Assembly: GCF_028389875.1 (NCBI RefSeq)
Contig: NC_084665.1
Coordinates: 94,345,435-94,409,434 of the forward strand
Length of the DNA: 64,000 bases
Reading direction: 5' to 3'
From: Rhea pennata
Lineage: Eukaryota; Chordata; Aves; Rheiformes; Rheidae
How positions within the stretch are numbered: position 1 is the first letter of the stretch; the number at the start of each line of letters is the position of its first letter. Position numbers and translations under genes: made by a program. Below the pieces are notes generated by a model. That model did no database searches and was not told the DNA's origin. It saw only the letters and a program-made list of their open reading frames with translations. Below are positions 39,371-51,500 of this stretch, in pieces.

Positions 39371-39669
39371 AAAAAATGCTTAAGCACATATTGAATTCAG
39401 ACCTTTTCAGCACATCATGTTACTTTGAGAGTACTTTCAGAGTACCACAGTTACAAGGCTTAACTGTAATTTTTTAAAAACAAGGATTACTATTGAATTG
39501 GGGTAGAATTACTCATGTATATGTGCTTAAAGTTAGGCATTTATTTGAATGCCCTATTCAGGCAGTTCCCTGAAGTACATGCCAAAAAATAACTTCACAT
39601 AAGAATTAACGTACAATCTATTGTAAAGCAGAGACATTTATAGCAAAAATGTCATTCTTTTATGAGAGC
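39371..39669. other. Intergenic, nothing recognised
   Basis: Short AT-rich gap between two CR1 remnants with no feature I can support. Confidence 0.5.
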
Positions 39670-40495
39670 TGATCATATGCATGGTCCACCATTCAGAAGG
39701 ACCTACACAGGCTGGAAGAACAGACAGTGACCTTATAAAATTCAGCAAGGACAAGGACAGAAGGAAAATTAGGAAAAAGGGACATTAGAGACGGAAGAAT
39801 CCTTTGCAACAATACAGGCTGGGACTGACTTGCTGGGGAGTAGATCTGGGGAAGGAGGTCCTTGTGTGCAGCAAGTTGAGCATGACCCAGTGGTGTGTCC
39901 TGGCAGCAAAGCAGGCCATCAACACCATGGGCTGTATTAACAGGAGCATAGCTTGTTGACTGAGGGAAAAGATAATCTCCCTCTGCTCAGAACTTGTTAG
40001 ACCACAATCTATTTTGTGTTCCCAACACAGAACAGACAACAAAGTCGAGTGAGTTCAGCAGAGGCCACTAGGCTGGCTGGTGACTTGCTCAGCAAGAAGA
40101 GGCTGAGGGAGCTGGGCTTGTTGAGCCTGGAGAAGAGATGCCTTCAAGGTGGACCTGACAGCAGCCTGCCAGTGCCTATGGGGAGAATTTCAAGGAGACA
40201 GACGTAGGCTTTTTAGAGTGGTGTATGGAGGGGGAACAAGAGCCAACAGGCATAAGTTGGAACAAGAGAGGTTCAGACTGGGTAATAAGCTTTTTTCCTG
40301 ATGAGACCAACCAAACAGTAAGCATTTTGCCCAGAAAGGTTGTGCAGTCTTCATCCTAGGATTCTTTCAAGACCCAACTGCATGAACCACTGAGCAACCT
40401 CATCTCATCCCATAGCTGCTCCTGCCTTGAGCAGGAGGCTGGACTAGAGACCTCCTGAGATTCCTTCCAACCTGAGTTTTCCTACGATCCTAAGT
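39670..40495 (+). mobile_element. CR1 LINE, degraded plus-strand copy reaching the 3' end
   Basis: Sense-orientation CR1. It opens with 'attcagaaggacctacacag' followed by 'gctggaag' and 'ttcagcaaggacaagg' (about 39691-39755). Next comes a region encoding a degraded RLRELGLLSLEKR block (40102-40140). The 3' untranslated part follows with 'ccttgagcaggaggctggac' at about 40425-40445 and 'ccttccaacctgag' at about 40464-40477, and the copy ends near the 'cctacgatcctaag' tail. Internal deletions shorten it to about 0.8 kb, and stops and frameshifts make it non-coding. It is more diverged than the copies near 22.5 kb. Confidence 0.85.
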
Positions 40496-42243
40496 ACATT
40501 TAGGCAGCTTTTGAAGATTCACTAAAACTCTGAGCAAAACAGGTGAATGTCACAACACAGTACTGACTAGATTGGTTAAGCACATACTACATTTTTACTT
40601 AAGTATACCACCTACTATATTACTTATGCAAAAATTTGCATTTGCAATTGTCAACAGCTACGTATGCTTCAATATGTTTGCTTAGCTCTGTATCTTTACC
40701 GCAGTGAAGGCTAGAAAAATGAAGCTGAGCACACAAAAACCCCACTTAAACAGAACTTCTTAGGCATCTAATTTGTCCCTTCATCTGCCCTTTGTTGCTT
40801 GCAAGTTGCATTTTTCTTTGTATTTAACAAGCTCTTCTTGCAAGGGTAAACAAGTTTTCTACTAATGATGTTTTGATGGAAGAAACTAATTGCACACCAT
40901 AAAATCTTAGTAGATATTTTAATTGCTCCACAAATTATCTTTAAGTGCTGAGCATGATTTACAGTAGCAAACTGCTTCACCTCTGTAAGGACTAAGTACA
41001 GCTGATTGGAAACTTTAACAAAATTACAGTTGCAGGTGTGGGGGGAAGGAATATCCAGCTGTTGAAGATGAACCTTATTAAAGAAAAGATTTTATCAATT
41101 TTTCTCTTTTTCTTCTGAAAAAGTTTTCTTGAGTAGAACTTTTAATTGGATTTAAAATACCAGATTAATCAGATCTTAATCAGATTAAAAATATATGAAT
41201 TGCAAAAGACACAGAATGACAGTCTAGTAAGCAAAGGCAGGCATAATGTGACAGAAATGGGTTCAAGACCTTGCTTTATCCAATTGCAGCAGAGTGAAAG
41301 CTTGAACTTTGGTCTTGATTATTCCAGGTGAGAGACCTATTCCTGGTCAAGCTTTATTTTCTTACTGTAATGAAGTTAATGTAAAAGACTTAAAATATTC
41401 AGTCAGTAAAATTTTGCTTACTGATCAGTCTTATCTTTAAATAATACTTAGGCAGCTGTGAGACTGCTGTATCAGAAAACACATGTATTTGCATAATTAT
41501 GGCAATTTCCCCACCCTCATCACCTCAGCATTTTTTAGCAGTAAATGGAATGGCAACTTTCATACAGAACAGCATCTTTTATAGAAAGACCACTGCTGAA
41601 AGAAGAAATATGAAAGGAAGATTAACAGTTTAAAACTGTTCCTTTACATCAAAGTTTAACACTAATCAGGTCAAAACTTATTGATAGGAAACAGAAATCA
41701 GTGAGGCATTAGGAAAAGCTTTCAGAAAGAGACAAACTTTGTAGTTATTTCATCAGAGTATTATATTCCAATACAGTTGCAGCTTATTTATTCAAAGACC
41801 TGTATGTTAACAGGTTCCAACTGATTAATGAACAACACTTGTTTCTACAGAACTCATTGTTGACATTTGTCTAAACAACTTTGTTCTGTACTTAATGGAA
41901 TTTAATCTGCTGAATGAAATCCTTAAATATTAGTACTTTATTGAGTCACTTGTAGTCCTAGGCTTTTTTGAATACAAAATACTGAAATAATCTTGTTCTT
42001 AGGTGTAATTATTTTTTGAATGAGACAAGTTAACTGGAATGTAAATAATGCCTATAAGGTTTAAGTTGAAAATATATGCAACATTCTAAACAGAACTAAC
42101 CTGAGAGAGAAAAGGAAATGCAGATATTGGAAGTCTAGTACTTAACAAAGTTATACAAACTTTATATATGTAAAAAGAATGCTTTATGGCCACCAGCCAC
42201 CAGTAAGTAGATAGACAGAAGTAATTCAAAAGAGATAAAACTG

Positions 42244-42278
<35 letters not shown>

Positions 42279-45116
42279 TTTATAGCAATTTTTTCTACGA
42301 TACAGTAGTGAATTTTCTACTTCAAAATGATATTGTAGCAAAAAATTCAATTACTGCTGTAAACAGCATGCTCTACAGGTCTCTTGGTTTAGGGCCATTC
42401 CACAATTACATTTTCTGTCTTCTTTTTAAACAACCAAATTGTTTTTTTTTTTCTTTTCTTACTGCTTGCTTTCTGAAAGTTAAGGCACCGGATACTTTAG
42501 GAAAGAGGATAGCGCTAATTTTTCAAGGTATATGAATGTCTATACAGTTTTCAGTATATGTCTAAGTACACACATAATTCTAAAGAAAGGACCTCTGCAG
42601 CTGGGTCTGTAACAGGGACAAAAGAGGAGATCACTTGGCTGGATCTATTCAGCTGGATCATATTATCAGTTCAGAGGGAAAATAAAGACTTCTCAAAGGT
42701 GTGAATAGATACCTGGTAGAGCAACTCGAGTAAAAATTATGGATTTAGTCTCCTAACAGGTATTTATGCCTTTAAAGGGCTAACATATACAGTTGTTTCA
42801 AAGCATTTTTGAGAAATGGTTCAGATATAACAATTTCTTTCAGTTTATAGTTAAAACAAACAACTGAAAAATTGAGGAAAATTTAATAGAAAATTAACAG
42901 GCTACTTCTAATCTTTAATTGACATTCTTCTCACTCTTTGTTTTTGGCATTGGCCAGAAATAAAGATAACATTAAATCCAGAGGCGGCTTTCCTATTCTT
43001 TCTCAAATTGGAAAGCAGTAAATGACACCTGAACAGAAATATTTTTCTTTGTTTATCTATTTAAAACAAAAAAAAAATTAAGGACAGATATTCTTTGTTG
43101 TTCTGTGTCACAGCCCTCACTTAAGAGACTGTGAGTTTAGGAACCCCTTAAGTTTCAAACTGGACGCACCAAATAGGAAATGACAAGATGTTTCAAGCAG
43201 AATTGAACAACAGCTGCTTTAAGATTTAAAACCAAGATAATATAACAATTCAAATAATAGAAGTTTCAGTTATTATAGTACATGAATAGTAGAAGTATAT
43301 CTCTGCACAATTCTGTGTACCATTACAAAATCATACTATGTTAAAGAAAGACTAAGTGAAATTCTGAGATAGGATTCTAATAGGATAAAATTGTGAAACT
43401 TCAAAAATGTAGAAACTATATTTCATGTAAAAGTAAGTATTCTCAAAATTTCATTAGAGTTTTGAATTAAAGCAAATTGTTAGGTCAGTACTTTCAACTC
43501 TATACTCAACTTATGCTTTACATATTTTCTTTGAAATGATTCATAAGCTCAGCCAGTGAATTCATATTTTTGTTTTTGTGAGTAAAAGACTGTCTTTGCT
43601 AGAAGAGGATTCTCTCTAAATCCTAAATCTGGGCAAACTGAAGTCTGATAGATGTAAAAGTTGACATTGGATACAGCTGGCCTGTATTTTTAGAACTTAA
43701 ACTGCAAATTTCAAAATATGTATGTTTCTAATATTAAAAATCTTTTGAAGTTTTGAAGGTTTTTGATAAAAAAAATCTTATGAAAAAGAGCCTATAAAAA
43801 CAGAACTTTTATGACTAAGAGCGAAGTTCTAACAAAGGCACAAAATACTAAATGACAAAATTACTTAATTACAAAAAATATAGACTACTAAACTTAATGT
43901 ACCAACTGTCCTTTCAACCACTGTAAATAAAAATGTACCTCTCTCTTCCCAATTTCATATTAAATCATCAATATCTAATCTTTAAAGTGCTGTGAACAGA
44001 AATCAACACAAACTTATAAAATTCACAACAATTACCACTTTAACATAGTCACTAAACATACACAACCACATCTCTTACTAGCAACCCCTTGCCAGCCCAA
44101 ACCCTTGTATAGATTACTTAGGTTAATTACCTGTAATGAATTCAAATTAACAAGATCAATTATTTATAGTATCAATTAAATTTTGCTTCAGACAATTTTG
44201 CTGATATAAAAATGGATCTGAAAAAAAGTGCAAGTGGAAGAATAAGGACAAATGTTAAAATTGTTTTATATTTATGGTAAACAAGGAAGTTAAAATATCT
44301 GACTATTAGAAAAACTGCTACTCATTATAATTACCCTCCAAATTTATCAAAGACTGTGGATGAGTTAAGCTATTGTTGAACTCTTATTTTAAAGGCCTTT
44401 TATGTTTATGCTGATTTCTATTAAACATGTAACTTTATTTATTCCTATGAATATAATTTCATTCCGATAGGGAAAAAAAAAGAGTAAAATCACTATAATA
44501 CACAAATTACAATGGAGATTTTATCAATATTCTTTTGTCTTAGAAAGGAAGGTTTAAGGGAATCATAAAAAGGGATCGATTTATTCAAGTGAATCATTAG
44601 TCAACTCAGAGTAAATTAGGCTGACTGCATATGCATATACAAGTACAGCCAAGCAGTACACAATGAAAGTAATAAAGTTGTAAAATTAAATATCAGACTT
44701 TATTTAGCTCAGATAACTTATTTTGATTAAACCAGAAACTAAGAGCGTTCTAAAACAATTGGTAGCAATAAGTTACCAAGTTTAAAAATATATTTATTTT
44801 ATTTCTGATTCCATTATCAGACAGCAATCTTTGCTACATCGCTTTTAATATATCACCCCATCTTTTCCAAGTGTTAAGGCTATTTGGTATTATCAATACC
44901 ACCAACCATCCAATGTTTGTAAAGCACATAGATGCTACACAACTCTTAAAAAAGACATACATTTATTTAGCTGCCTAGGTTGGAAGCCTTGTTATGTCTA
45001 GACTTAGAAGTTGATACTGCTTATTTTAAATATCACTTGAAATAGCTCTCCTTGCTGCCCTTTTTGCCTGCATAGGCAAAAACCACTCTGTTGTTTTCCA
45101 TTATGACGAAACAGTG
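40496..45116. other. Intergenic region downstream of MEI4, no gene recognised
   Basis: Very AT-rich. It contains a 33-base poly-A tract at 42244-42276 and several shorter A/T runs. No coding frame, RNA gene or recognisable LINE is visible. It lies just past the likely MEI4 cleavage site, so it should be intergenic or, if the gene uses distal poly(A) sites, extended 3' UTR. Confidence 0.5.
42244..42276. repeat. 33-base poly-A tract
   Basis: An uninterrupted run of 33 A. I found no coding homology or matching short duplication immediately around it, so there is no good support for a retrocopy tail. It is probably a simple homopolymer expansion. Confidence 0.95.
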
Positions 45117-45122
45117 TTTATT
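45117..45122 (-). terminator. Candidate MEI4 poly(A) signal AATAAA
   Basis: A canonical AATAAA on the minus strand about 190 bases after the MEI4 stop codon. It is followed by a T/G-containing stretch (CACTGTTTCG, then GTGGTTTTTG) that could be the downstream element. Other AATAAA hexamers occur further away, so the cleavage site actually used is not certain. Confidence 0.5.
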
Positions 45123-45313
45123 CAAAATGGCACCCAAACTATTACATTTTTTTCTATATTTAAAATCAGAAATAAACTGCATTATCTCAGAAACTGCTCT
45201 ATAGCATAATAGTTTAAAGTAAATATTTTACAATATCGACTATTTTCATGTCTGGTTTAAACATTTTCCAATACATTCCCATAACAAATTCACTGTTAGA
45301 AAGTAGATCTCTT
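45123..45313 (-). other. MEI4: Probable MEI4 3' UTR
   Basis: About 190 bases between the MEI4 stop codon and the first canonical poly(A) hexamer. AT-rich, with no further open frame. The extent rests on the poly(A) call alone. Confidence 0.45.
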
Positions 45314-45565
45314 TTAATCAGTTTGTATTTGAGCTGAGTTCAAAAGAACACTGACTCTCCATAAATATAAAGAAAACAAAGGGAATTCATCTGAAAGGTG
45401 AAGAATAATTTGATCAAGGTTCTTCAGAAATTTCTTTCTTTCTTCCCTATCATACTCTGAGCTTGAAATGTTACTTTCTTCTGTCTCACTTTGAAGAAGT
45501 TGTTCCAGAATCATGAACAGAGAAAAAATATTCTCATACTGGGTAATGTCATACATGGCCTGGAT
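45314..45565 (-). CDS. MEI4: MEI4 terminal coding exon (partial gene)
   Basis: MEI4 is a meiosis-specific nuclear protein. With REC114 and IHO1 it forms axis-associated assemblies needed for SPO11-dependent DNA double-strand breaks. This 83-codon exon encodes the extreme C-terminus. It begins IQAMYDITQYENIF, continues MILEQLLQSETEE and KKFLKNLDQ, and ends with HLSDEFPLFSLYLWRV, VLLNSAQIQTD and a TAA stop at 45316-45314. The YENIF..F..LEQLLQ.ETEE pattern, the LSD.FPLF.(F/L)YLWRV.(I/V)LL.SAQI block and their spacing match vertebrate MEI4 C-termini as I know them. The exon start is set by the AG at 45566-45567, preceded by a pyrimidine tract. The intron is phase 0. The ATG upstream in the same frame (45586) is intronic and is not a start. 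No other MEI4 exon was found up to 64 kb. The identification rests on remembered family patterns, not an alignment. Confidence 0.88.
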   Translation of the reverse strand: MQAMYDITQYENIFSLFMILEQLLQSETEESNISSSEYDREERKKFLKNLDQIILHLSDEFPLFSLYLWRVSVLLNSAQIQTD

Positions 45566-45592
45566 CTGGGAACAGAGAAAAAGCAATGCATA
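45566..45592 (-). promoter_or_regulatory. MEI4: Splice acceptor of the MEI4 last exon
   Basis: On the minus strand the exon is preceded by TTGCTTTTTCTCTGTTCCCAG, a strong polypyrimidine tract ending in CAG. The junction falls between codons (phase 0). A second CAG six bases into the exon could serve as an alternative acceptor, removing two residues. Confidence 0.88.
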
Positions 45593-48540
45593 AGCATAAT
45601 GTGAAAATGCTTTTGTAGCCCACCATCTCAGATGACAGTTTAGGGAACAATGTTAAAATCTGCAGTAATATCTATATAATCAGAATGACTACATATTCAA
45701 ATACAATTTCTGCTAAAAAAAAGCTGAATTGCTAACTCTCCATCATTATTATTAAATAAAGAGTCAACATAACCTCCTGTTCCGCAGTCAGCTACGGCTT
45801 TGTCTACTTAATTATCCATGAGCTGTGGCACATAATAATGATCTATGATCACAAAAAAGTTTTGTTTGTTTTAATTTTGTAATTGAAATTGCTGGATTTC
45901 CATTTTCGGAGATTTTGGGGCTAGAAAAGGAAATTTCTGAAAGGACAGAAATAGGTAATAAAAAACAGTCTCCCTGGATTTAACCCACACCAAACTTACT
46001 CTTTTCTATGAATGTACTCTAAAAGCCTTGTTTCTTTAGCTTACCACTAAAAGTACACCAAGAAAACAAAATTCACTTTTGTTTCTCTGGCTCTTTCAGA
46101 CAAGTCTTTTTGACAGTTCTATAACTTTAAACCACAACTTGCACGACATAAGGATTCTTTGCTTCTGACATTTGCTAGAAGACACTATCATGTCATCATT
46201 GCATGGCTATCCTACAAAAATGCATTTTTTTTTTTCCAACGGTAGATTAATGGCTTATTCATTCATGTTAGTACCCTCTTCAAAATAGTGAAGGAAGAAA
46301 TATAGAACCTACAATGATAAACTATGATCCTGTCCAGAAAAGTTACCACGTAGAAGCAAAACTGAAGTTCCATGCTTTGAGTTCCTATAATTTGAATATC
46401 AGAAGTACAACATTACAAGAAAAAAACTGTGTTGACTTTAAGTGTTGATCCTGTAAATTTGCTCATATCTTCCTTTCTCATTACATGAGTAATCAACATA
46501 AAATGTTTTAGAAAGGCAAATTATATCACTTCTCTTATCCCTGCAACCTCAGGTTTTTTCAAGCAGTTAAGCAACTGTGTTACTTTTAGTGTGTCTTGAA
46601 TTCCACAACAGATAGCAAATTAATAAATTACTGAATTGATTATGAATAACAGCAACCACCAGCTAATGAATTGTTTCCTCTGCAAATTCTACTACACTAA
46701 AGAAAAATTATTTTAGCCATACAAAAGTGACTTTGAATAGAAAGGGTAAGTCTGATGTCATGGAGAAACATTTTCTGAGATAATTCTTTTCAGGGGACAA
46801 ATGCACTTTGAAATATTGCTTTATAATATCAGTAAAAGTTTGACACTGTTTTGGGCAATATTTATTTAGCCTCTGGCTATTGAGTAGCTGGACCTTTATA
46901 GATTCTTCTTCAGAAAAACTCATATCTGGCTTTTGGCTTCTGCCTTGTTGGTAGGCTAGATACTATTTTGCATCATTTTGTAATAGCCTCAGTTTTGAAT
47001 TTAAACTTAAAAATTATTTTCTTTTACTTGTTCTGATTTCTCAATCTGATTAAATTTTTCAAAGTTAAATCTTGTATTTAAAAGTGATTAAGTGTACAGG
47101 TCTGAGTTACAGTTAAGATGGAAACATAATTTAAAAAGGTACAGGGGATCTCCTGGGTAGTTTTGATGATCTGCTTATAATTCACATATTTACATCATCA
47201 GGTTCAGCATGTAGGGAATGTCAAAATTTTTGGCTGCAATGAATTCTTCTGTTTTCCCCATATTACAGGATTACCACCTAGGACAGTACAAATTTACTAC
47301 ATCTGATAGCAAGGAAGAAGTTATCTCACCTGTCTTCTTTACAATACTATCTTAAGAAACACCACTAGCATGTTAAAGGAAATCGTTTAAAAAATCAAGC
47401 AACACTGACAGGATGCTTAAAGGCAATCTGTGTTCTGGACCCTTCAGTCTTTATTATTCTTCCTCTGTTTGCAAAGTAACTACCAAACTCTTTTCATATG
47501 TCCCTGTGCAAGTTTCCAAGTCATTCTTGTTTTATTGGACAGATTTTGAGTTTAGATTTTCAGCAAAATTTGGGGTGAATAAAAGAGTGTGGAAGCAGAG
47601 AAATAATTCAAGTAACTATCACAGAATGGTAGATGTAATTTCTGAAGGTTAGGTTATTCAATCAGAGACACAAAAAATCCTAAGTGTTTGCACAAATTTT
47701 GCACACAGAATATTTTTGGTTTTGAGGCTTGATGGTTCATATCAATTTATATAATTTACTCAAATGCACTCAGTAACAGCAATATAAAACAAAAACAATA
47801 AATGCTAGCTTTAAAGAACTTCTCTACAATTCTTATATCATTTACTGGTCAAAACACACATTCTAGTGATACATCCCATCTGTTTAGGCTGGAAAGGAGT
47901 TAAGTGCCCAATGCCTTTAAACGTTACAAGTTTTAGATAGCTACTTTTGCTACTGTAAAAATATGTCCATTATATTTGTTTAATGCTTTCCTCCTTCTTC
48001 ATTTACCAGTAGTTGCTATCTCCTTTCTGATCACAAGCATTTTTTCCTCCTTACTATAATCTATTTAATATTGTTGTACTCAAGATGATTTTTCTAGGGA
48101 ATTACTTATTAAAATGAGTAATTTCAAATGTTTTAAGTTATGTTCTTCTGTTACATCTATTTCTAGGAAAACTCAGGCTATTAATAAAAACAATCTATGC
48201 CACTGTTCTAGGAGCAATTTGATTTTGTAGGGATCCAGCCAGGCTCTGAAACAGCAAGTTCCACCTTCCCGCTATATTGTTGGCCACTTGCTCCCATTCC
48301 CTACTTGGTGCCAGAGTTTGTTCATGGGGTTGCGTTCTGAATCTGAGAAAATAAAAGGTCTGGTTGAAACCTAACATTTATTTTAAGTCAGCTTAGCTTT
48401 CAGCTGGATCAGTCCCTAAATAAAGTTCAGTTTGTGCCAACGTGGCAGTTAATGCTTTCATGGGAGGGAGGACTGGAAGCAGAAGTTAGAGGCAGCACCA
48501 TCTTCTCCCTGGTTAAAAAGATTTTTACATTCAGGAATTT

Positions 48541-48580
48541 AGCAGATGAAACAACAACAACTACTACTACTACTACTGCA
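48541..48580. repeat. (CAA)n/(CTA)n trinucleotide microsatellite
   Basis: Three to four ACA/CAA units run into six CTA units and a few degenerate ones. It is a short compound trinucleotide repeat inside the putative MEI4 intron. Confidence 0.9.
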
Positions 48581-51500
48581 ACTACAGTTAGTTAAGGAGA
48601 AGCCATGTGGTATACAGCCAGACTTCACAGGATAGCTGAAGAGCAGTACTGCGAACTTTTTGGAGAGAACAGTCTTGCACCTAAGTAAGACCTAAGTAAG
48701 CACATAATGCAATACAAAATAACATAATATATAAGGGTGAGCTCTAGATAACATTATGAGAAACAGCTCTGGGTACAGATGCATAAAACTCGGAGCAATG
48801 AGGAAAAAGTAGTTTGGGTCAGGTAGTTTATGAGGGAAGATGGAGACGGAGAAAAGAAGTACAAGAGGTACAAAAAGGAAGGCTAAGCAATGGGAGGACC
48901 ACGCGATCAGCGCTGTTTGGGGTACCCGCTGGGCTGCCCTGCACTTGATCACCGCAGCCTAAATCAGGACAATCAACCAAACCTGTTGTTCTGACCATAC
49001 CATGCCAGTCCAAAGTGCTTCTGCAGGAGGTCAGCACGACAGAGCAGTCAGAGGAGGAGGGGGGCTTTCCGTGGCTAACGGGAGAAAAACTGGACAGACA
49101 GACCCAGCATGCCGGTACCGCCACTGACACCTAACAATCACTTCCTAAGTTACTAATTTATCAGTTAACATAATGATTTTAGACACATTTCTGTCCTATA
49201 AAGAATGAGAGTACTCTTATAAAGCTATGATTTAAATGGGAGTTAATAGTTAATCAAAGTGTGTAATCCACTTCTGGTGATATCTTCACTTCAGTATTTG
49301 GCATTTTTTATTCTAAGAAATTACTATCAGAATCAAAGTATGTTACTTTAAAACACTCTCCACTGCCATAGGTACATCATGTTTCTTTACTTACTCACTG
49401 CCTTTCAATGTGTTCCATAATTTGCCGTCTTAATTTTTTTGCAAGTAAAACAGCTTGCCTAAACCAATAGGAATGTGTACCTGGGATTGAAATAAAAAGG
49501 TACTGATAATCTAATGCAGCCATCAGTGTTCACAGAAATGAAAAACAATTTCTGTAGTCATTTTTCCTACATATAGCAGTTCTTCTGAAACTCAGAACTC
49601 TCCTAACAACTACAGCATCATAAAAACAAGCCAGTAAATAAAAAGGTATTTTTGAGGTATATTTGAGCATATCACATTTTTAGGAAAAATGTTTCTAAAT
49701 CATCACAGTGACAAATGAGAAAGAAATATCTGTCTGGAGCTCTACCACTCAGCATTTGGTAAATTACGTATTCTTTTTAAGGTAATCCTGACAAACTGAA
49801 GTTTCAAGGAATGAGAAGTTCATTGAAAATATTCTTTTCTTCTCATACATCACCATGTGTATAGCCTATTTTTAATACTACTTATTCAACCCAAGTCAGA
49901 GGTTAATGGAAATGTGTTTCAAGAATGACTAAACTGTGTCCTCGGGTAGTGATACATTCTCTCTCTCAATTTTATGAACAAAGAAGATTAATTCTCACAG
50001 GGAATTCTGATCTTGCCACTTTGTTCTTCCTTTGAGAAATCCTTATTCAGTCTATTCATTGCTATGTTCATATTATAAAGACAAGACAAATATATTTTTC
50101 AGAGTGCTGCATGTATGTTTGGACAACTGGCATTTTATATCAAAGTGATGTAGAAAGTCTTTTAACTGGATGTTCCACAAGCATGTAAATAACCATTATT
50201 TGAATAATTAAAATTTACAAACCCAACAATCTATCAGAGATCACACACTAGGACACAAGAGGTTATCTCTGATTGCTGATTAAAGTTTAGAAAACCTGTT
50301 GATAAGTATTTCTAAAATATTTAATGTAGGCATCTATGAAAGACTTTTCTGGAAATACTTTGGTTCTGACTTTAACACCATTGTCTTCAGGTAAAAGGTC
50401 ATTACCTTACAAACTGCTGTGCCTCAGGATCCAGTCTTTTGCTAATTAGTATTTCTCTTTAATGTCTTTTTGTATTGTTCTTTTTACATTCATTTTTCCC
50501 TAACATCCTTCCCAGTGACCATAATTTCATTAAGCACATTAATATTTGCTTGCCATGAAAGCTCAAATTGATCTATATCCTCTTTCAGTACTTAAAGCAA
50601 AATTTTTACCACCTGCAATTCCTTATTTACATTTTTACATTTACATGTAAACATATGCATTTCTATTAAAAAACATTTTCAGAACATTTTGATCTTTGAT
50701 TCAATGCGATGCAAAGGTCCAGTTTCGTCATCTTTATTCATTCTATTGCTTTATCCTCAAGTAACTCCAAAAGGTTCAACAGTTTTACTTACAGATCAAG
50801 ATAAAACTTGTCTGGAGAAAGGGTCAAGGAATTATTAATATTTGAAAAAGTTAAATTCCAGAGGGGGGAAATGTCAGCTAAACTCTCGGAATAAATGCAT
50901 CTGTAGCTACAGTGTGTGCTATGATTACAATTTTAAGCAATATTTTGTCAACAACATTTTACAAGTCCCAGCTAGCCTCACTCTAGAGAGGTTTCAGAAA
51001 CAACAGTAAGACCTCTCCAGAAATGATGTCTGCCCAGAAACTATAATTTGGCATACCCTAGAAAACATTTTTGATGGCAATGGGAACAAGCACTTTACAT
51101 TCTATCACCCAAGGGAAAGATGCTTATCCCAAAGACATCTATGTATTGTGTCTCTTCCACATATCATTTAGCAGGGTCATCTGTTACTAGTAACTAATAC
51201 GATATATTGAATTACAAGAAATTCCCATGCCTCCTTAAGCAATATTATTCTTATCCAGTAATATGATTTCCATTACATACTGCAAAAAATTAAATACACC
51301 AGCAGTAAGGCACACAGACATTGGAAGCAACATAACCAAGACATAGCTTTAAAATACAAATTCTAATCCCCATTATTCTGTTAAAGAAAGCTAAAATATG
51401 AGCCATGAAGAAATATTATTTACAGAGAACAACAACAACAAAGAAAGAATGTATGAACCTTGTTCTTGAGGTAATAGGAATTTATAAACCAATTTCACTC

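Noticed and set aside
42150..42276. Poly-A tract as the tail of a processed retrocopy
   Set aside because: No coding or transcript-like sequence was recognised upstream, and no flanking target-site duplication could be identified.
46708..46923. 71-codon minus-strand frame close to the MEI4 exon as a possible upstream exon
   Set aside because: Its translation does not resemble the MEI4 segment expected before the last exon, and no convincing donor/acceptor pair frames it.
48828..49130. 100-codon minus-strand frame in a GC-richer patch
   Set aside because: No domain was recognised and CpG density is only moderate. It may be part of an unrecognised old repeat, but nothing supports a gene.
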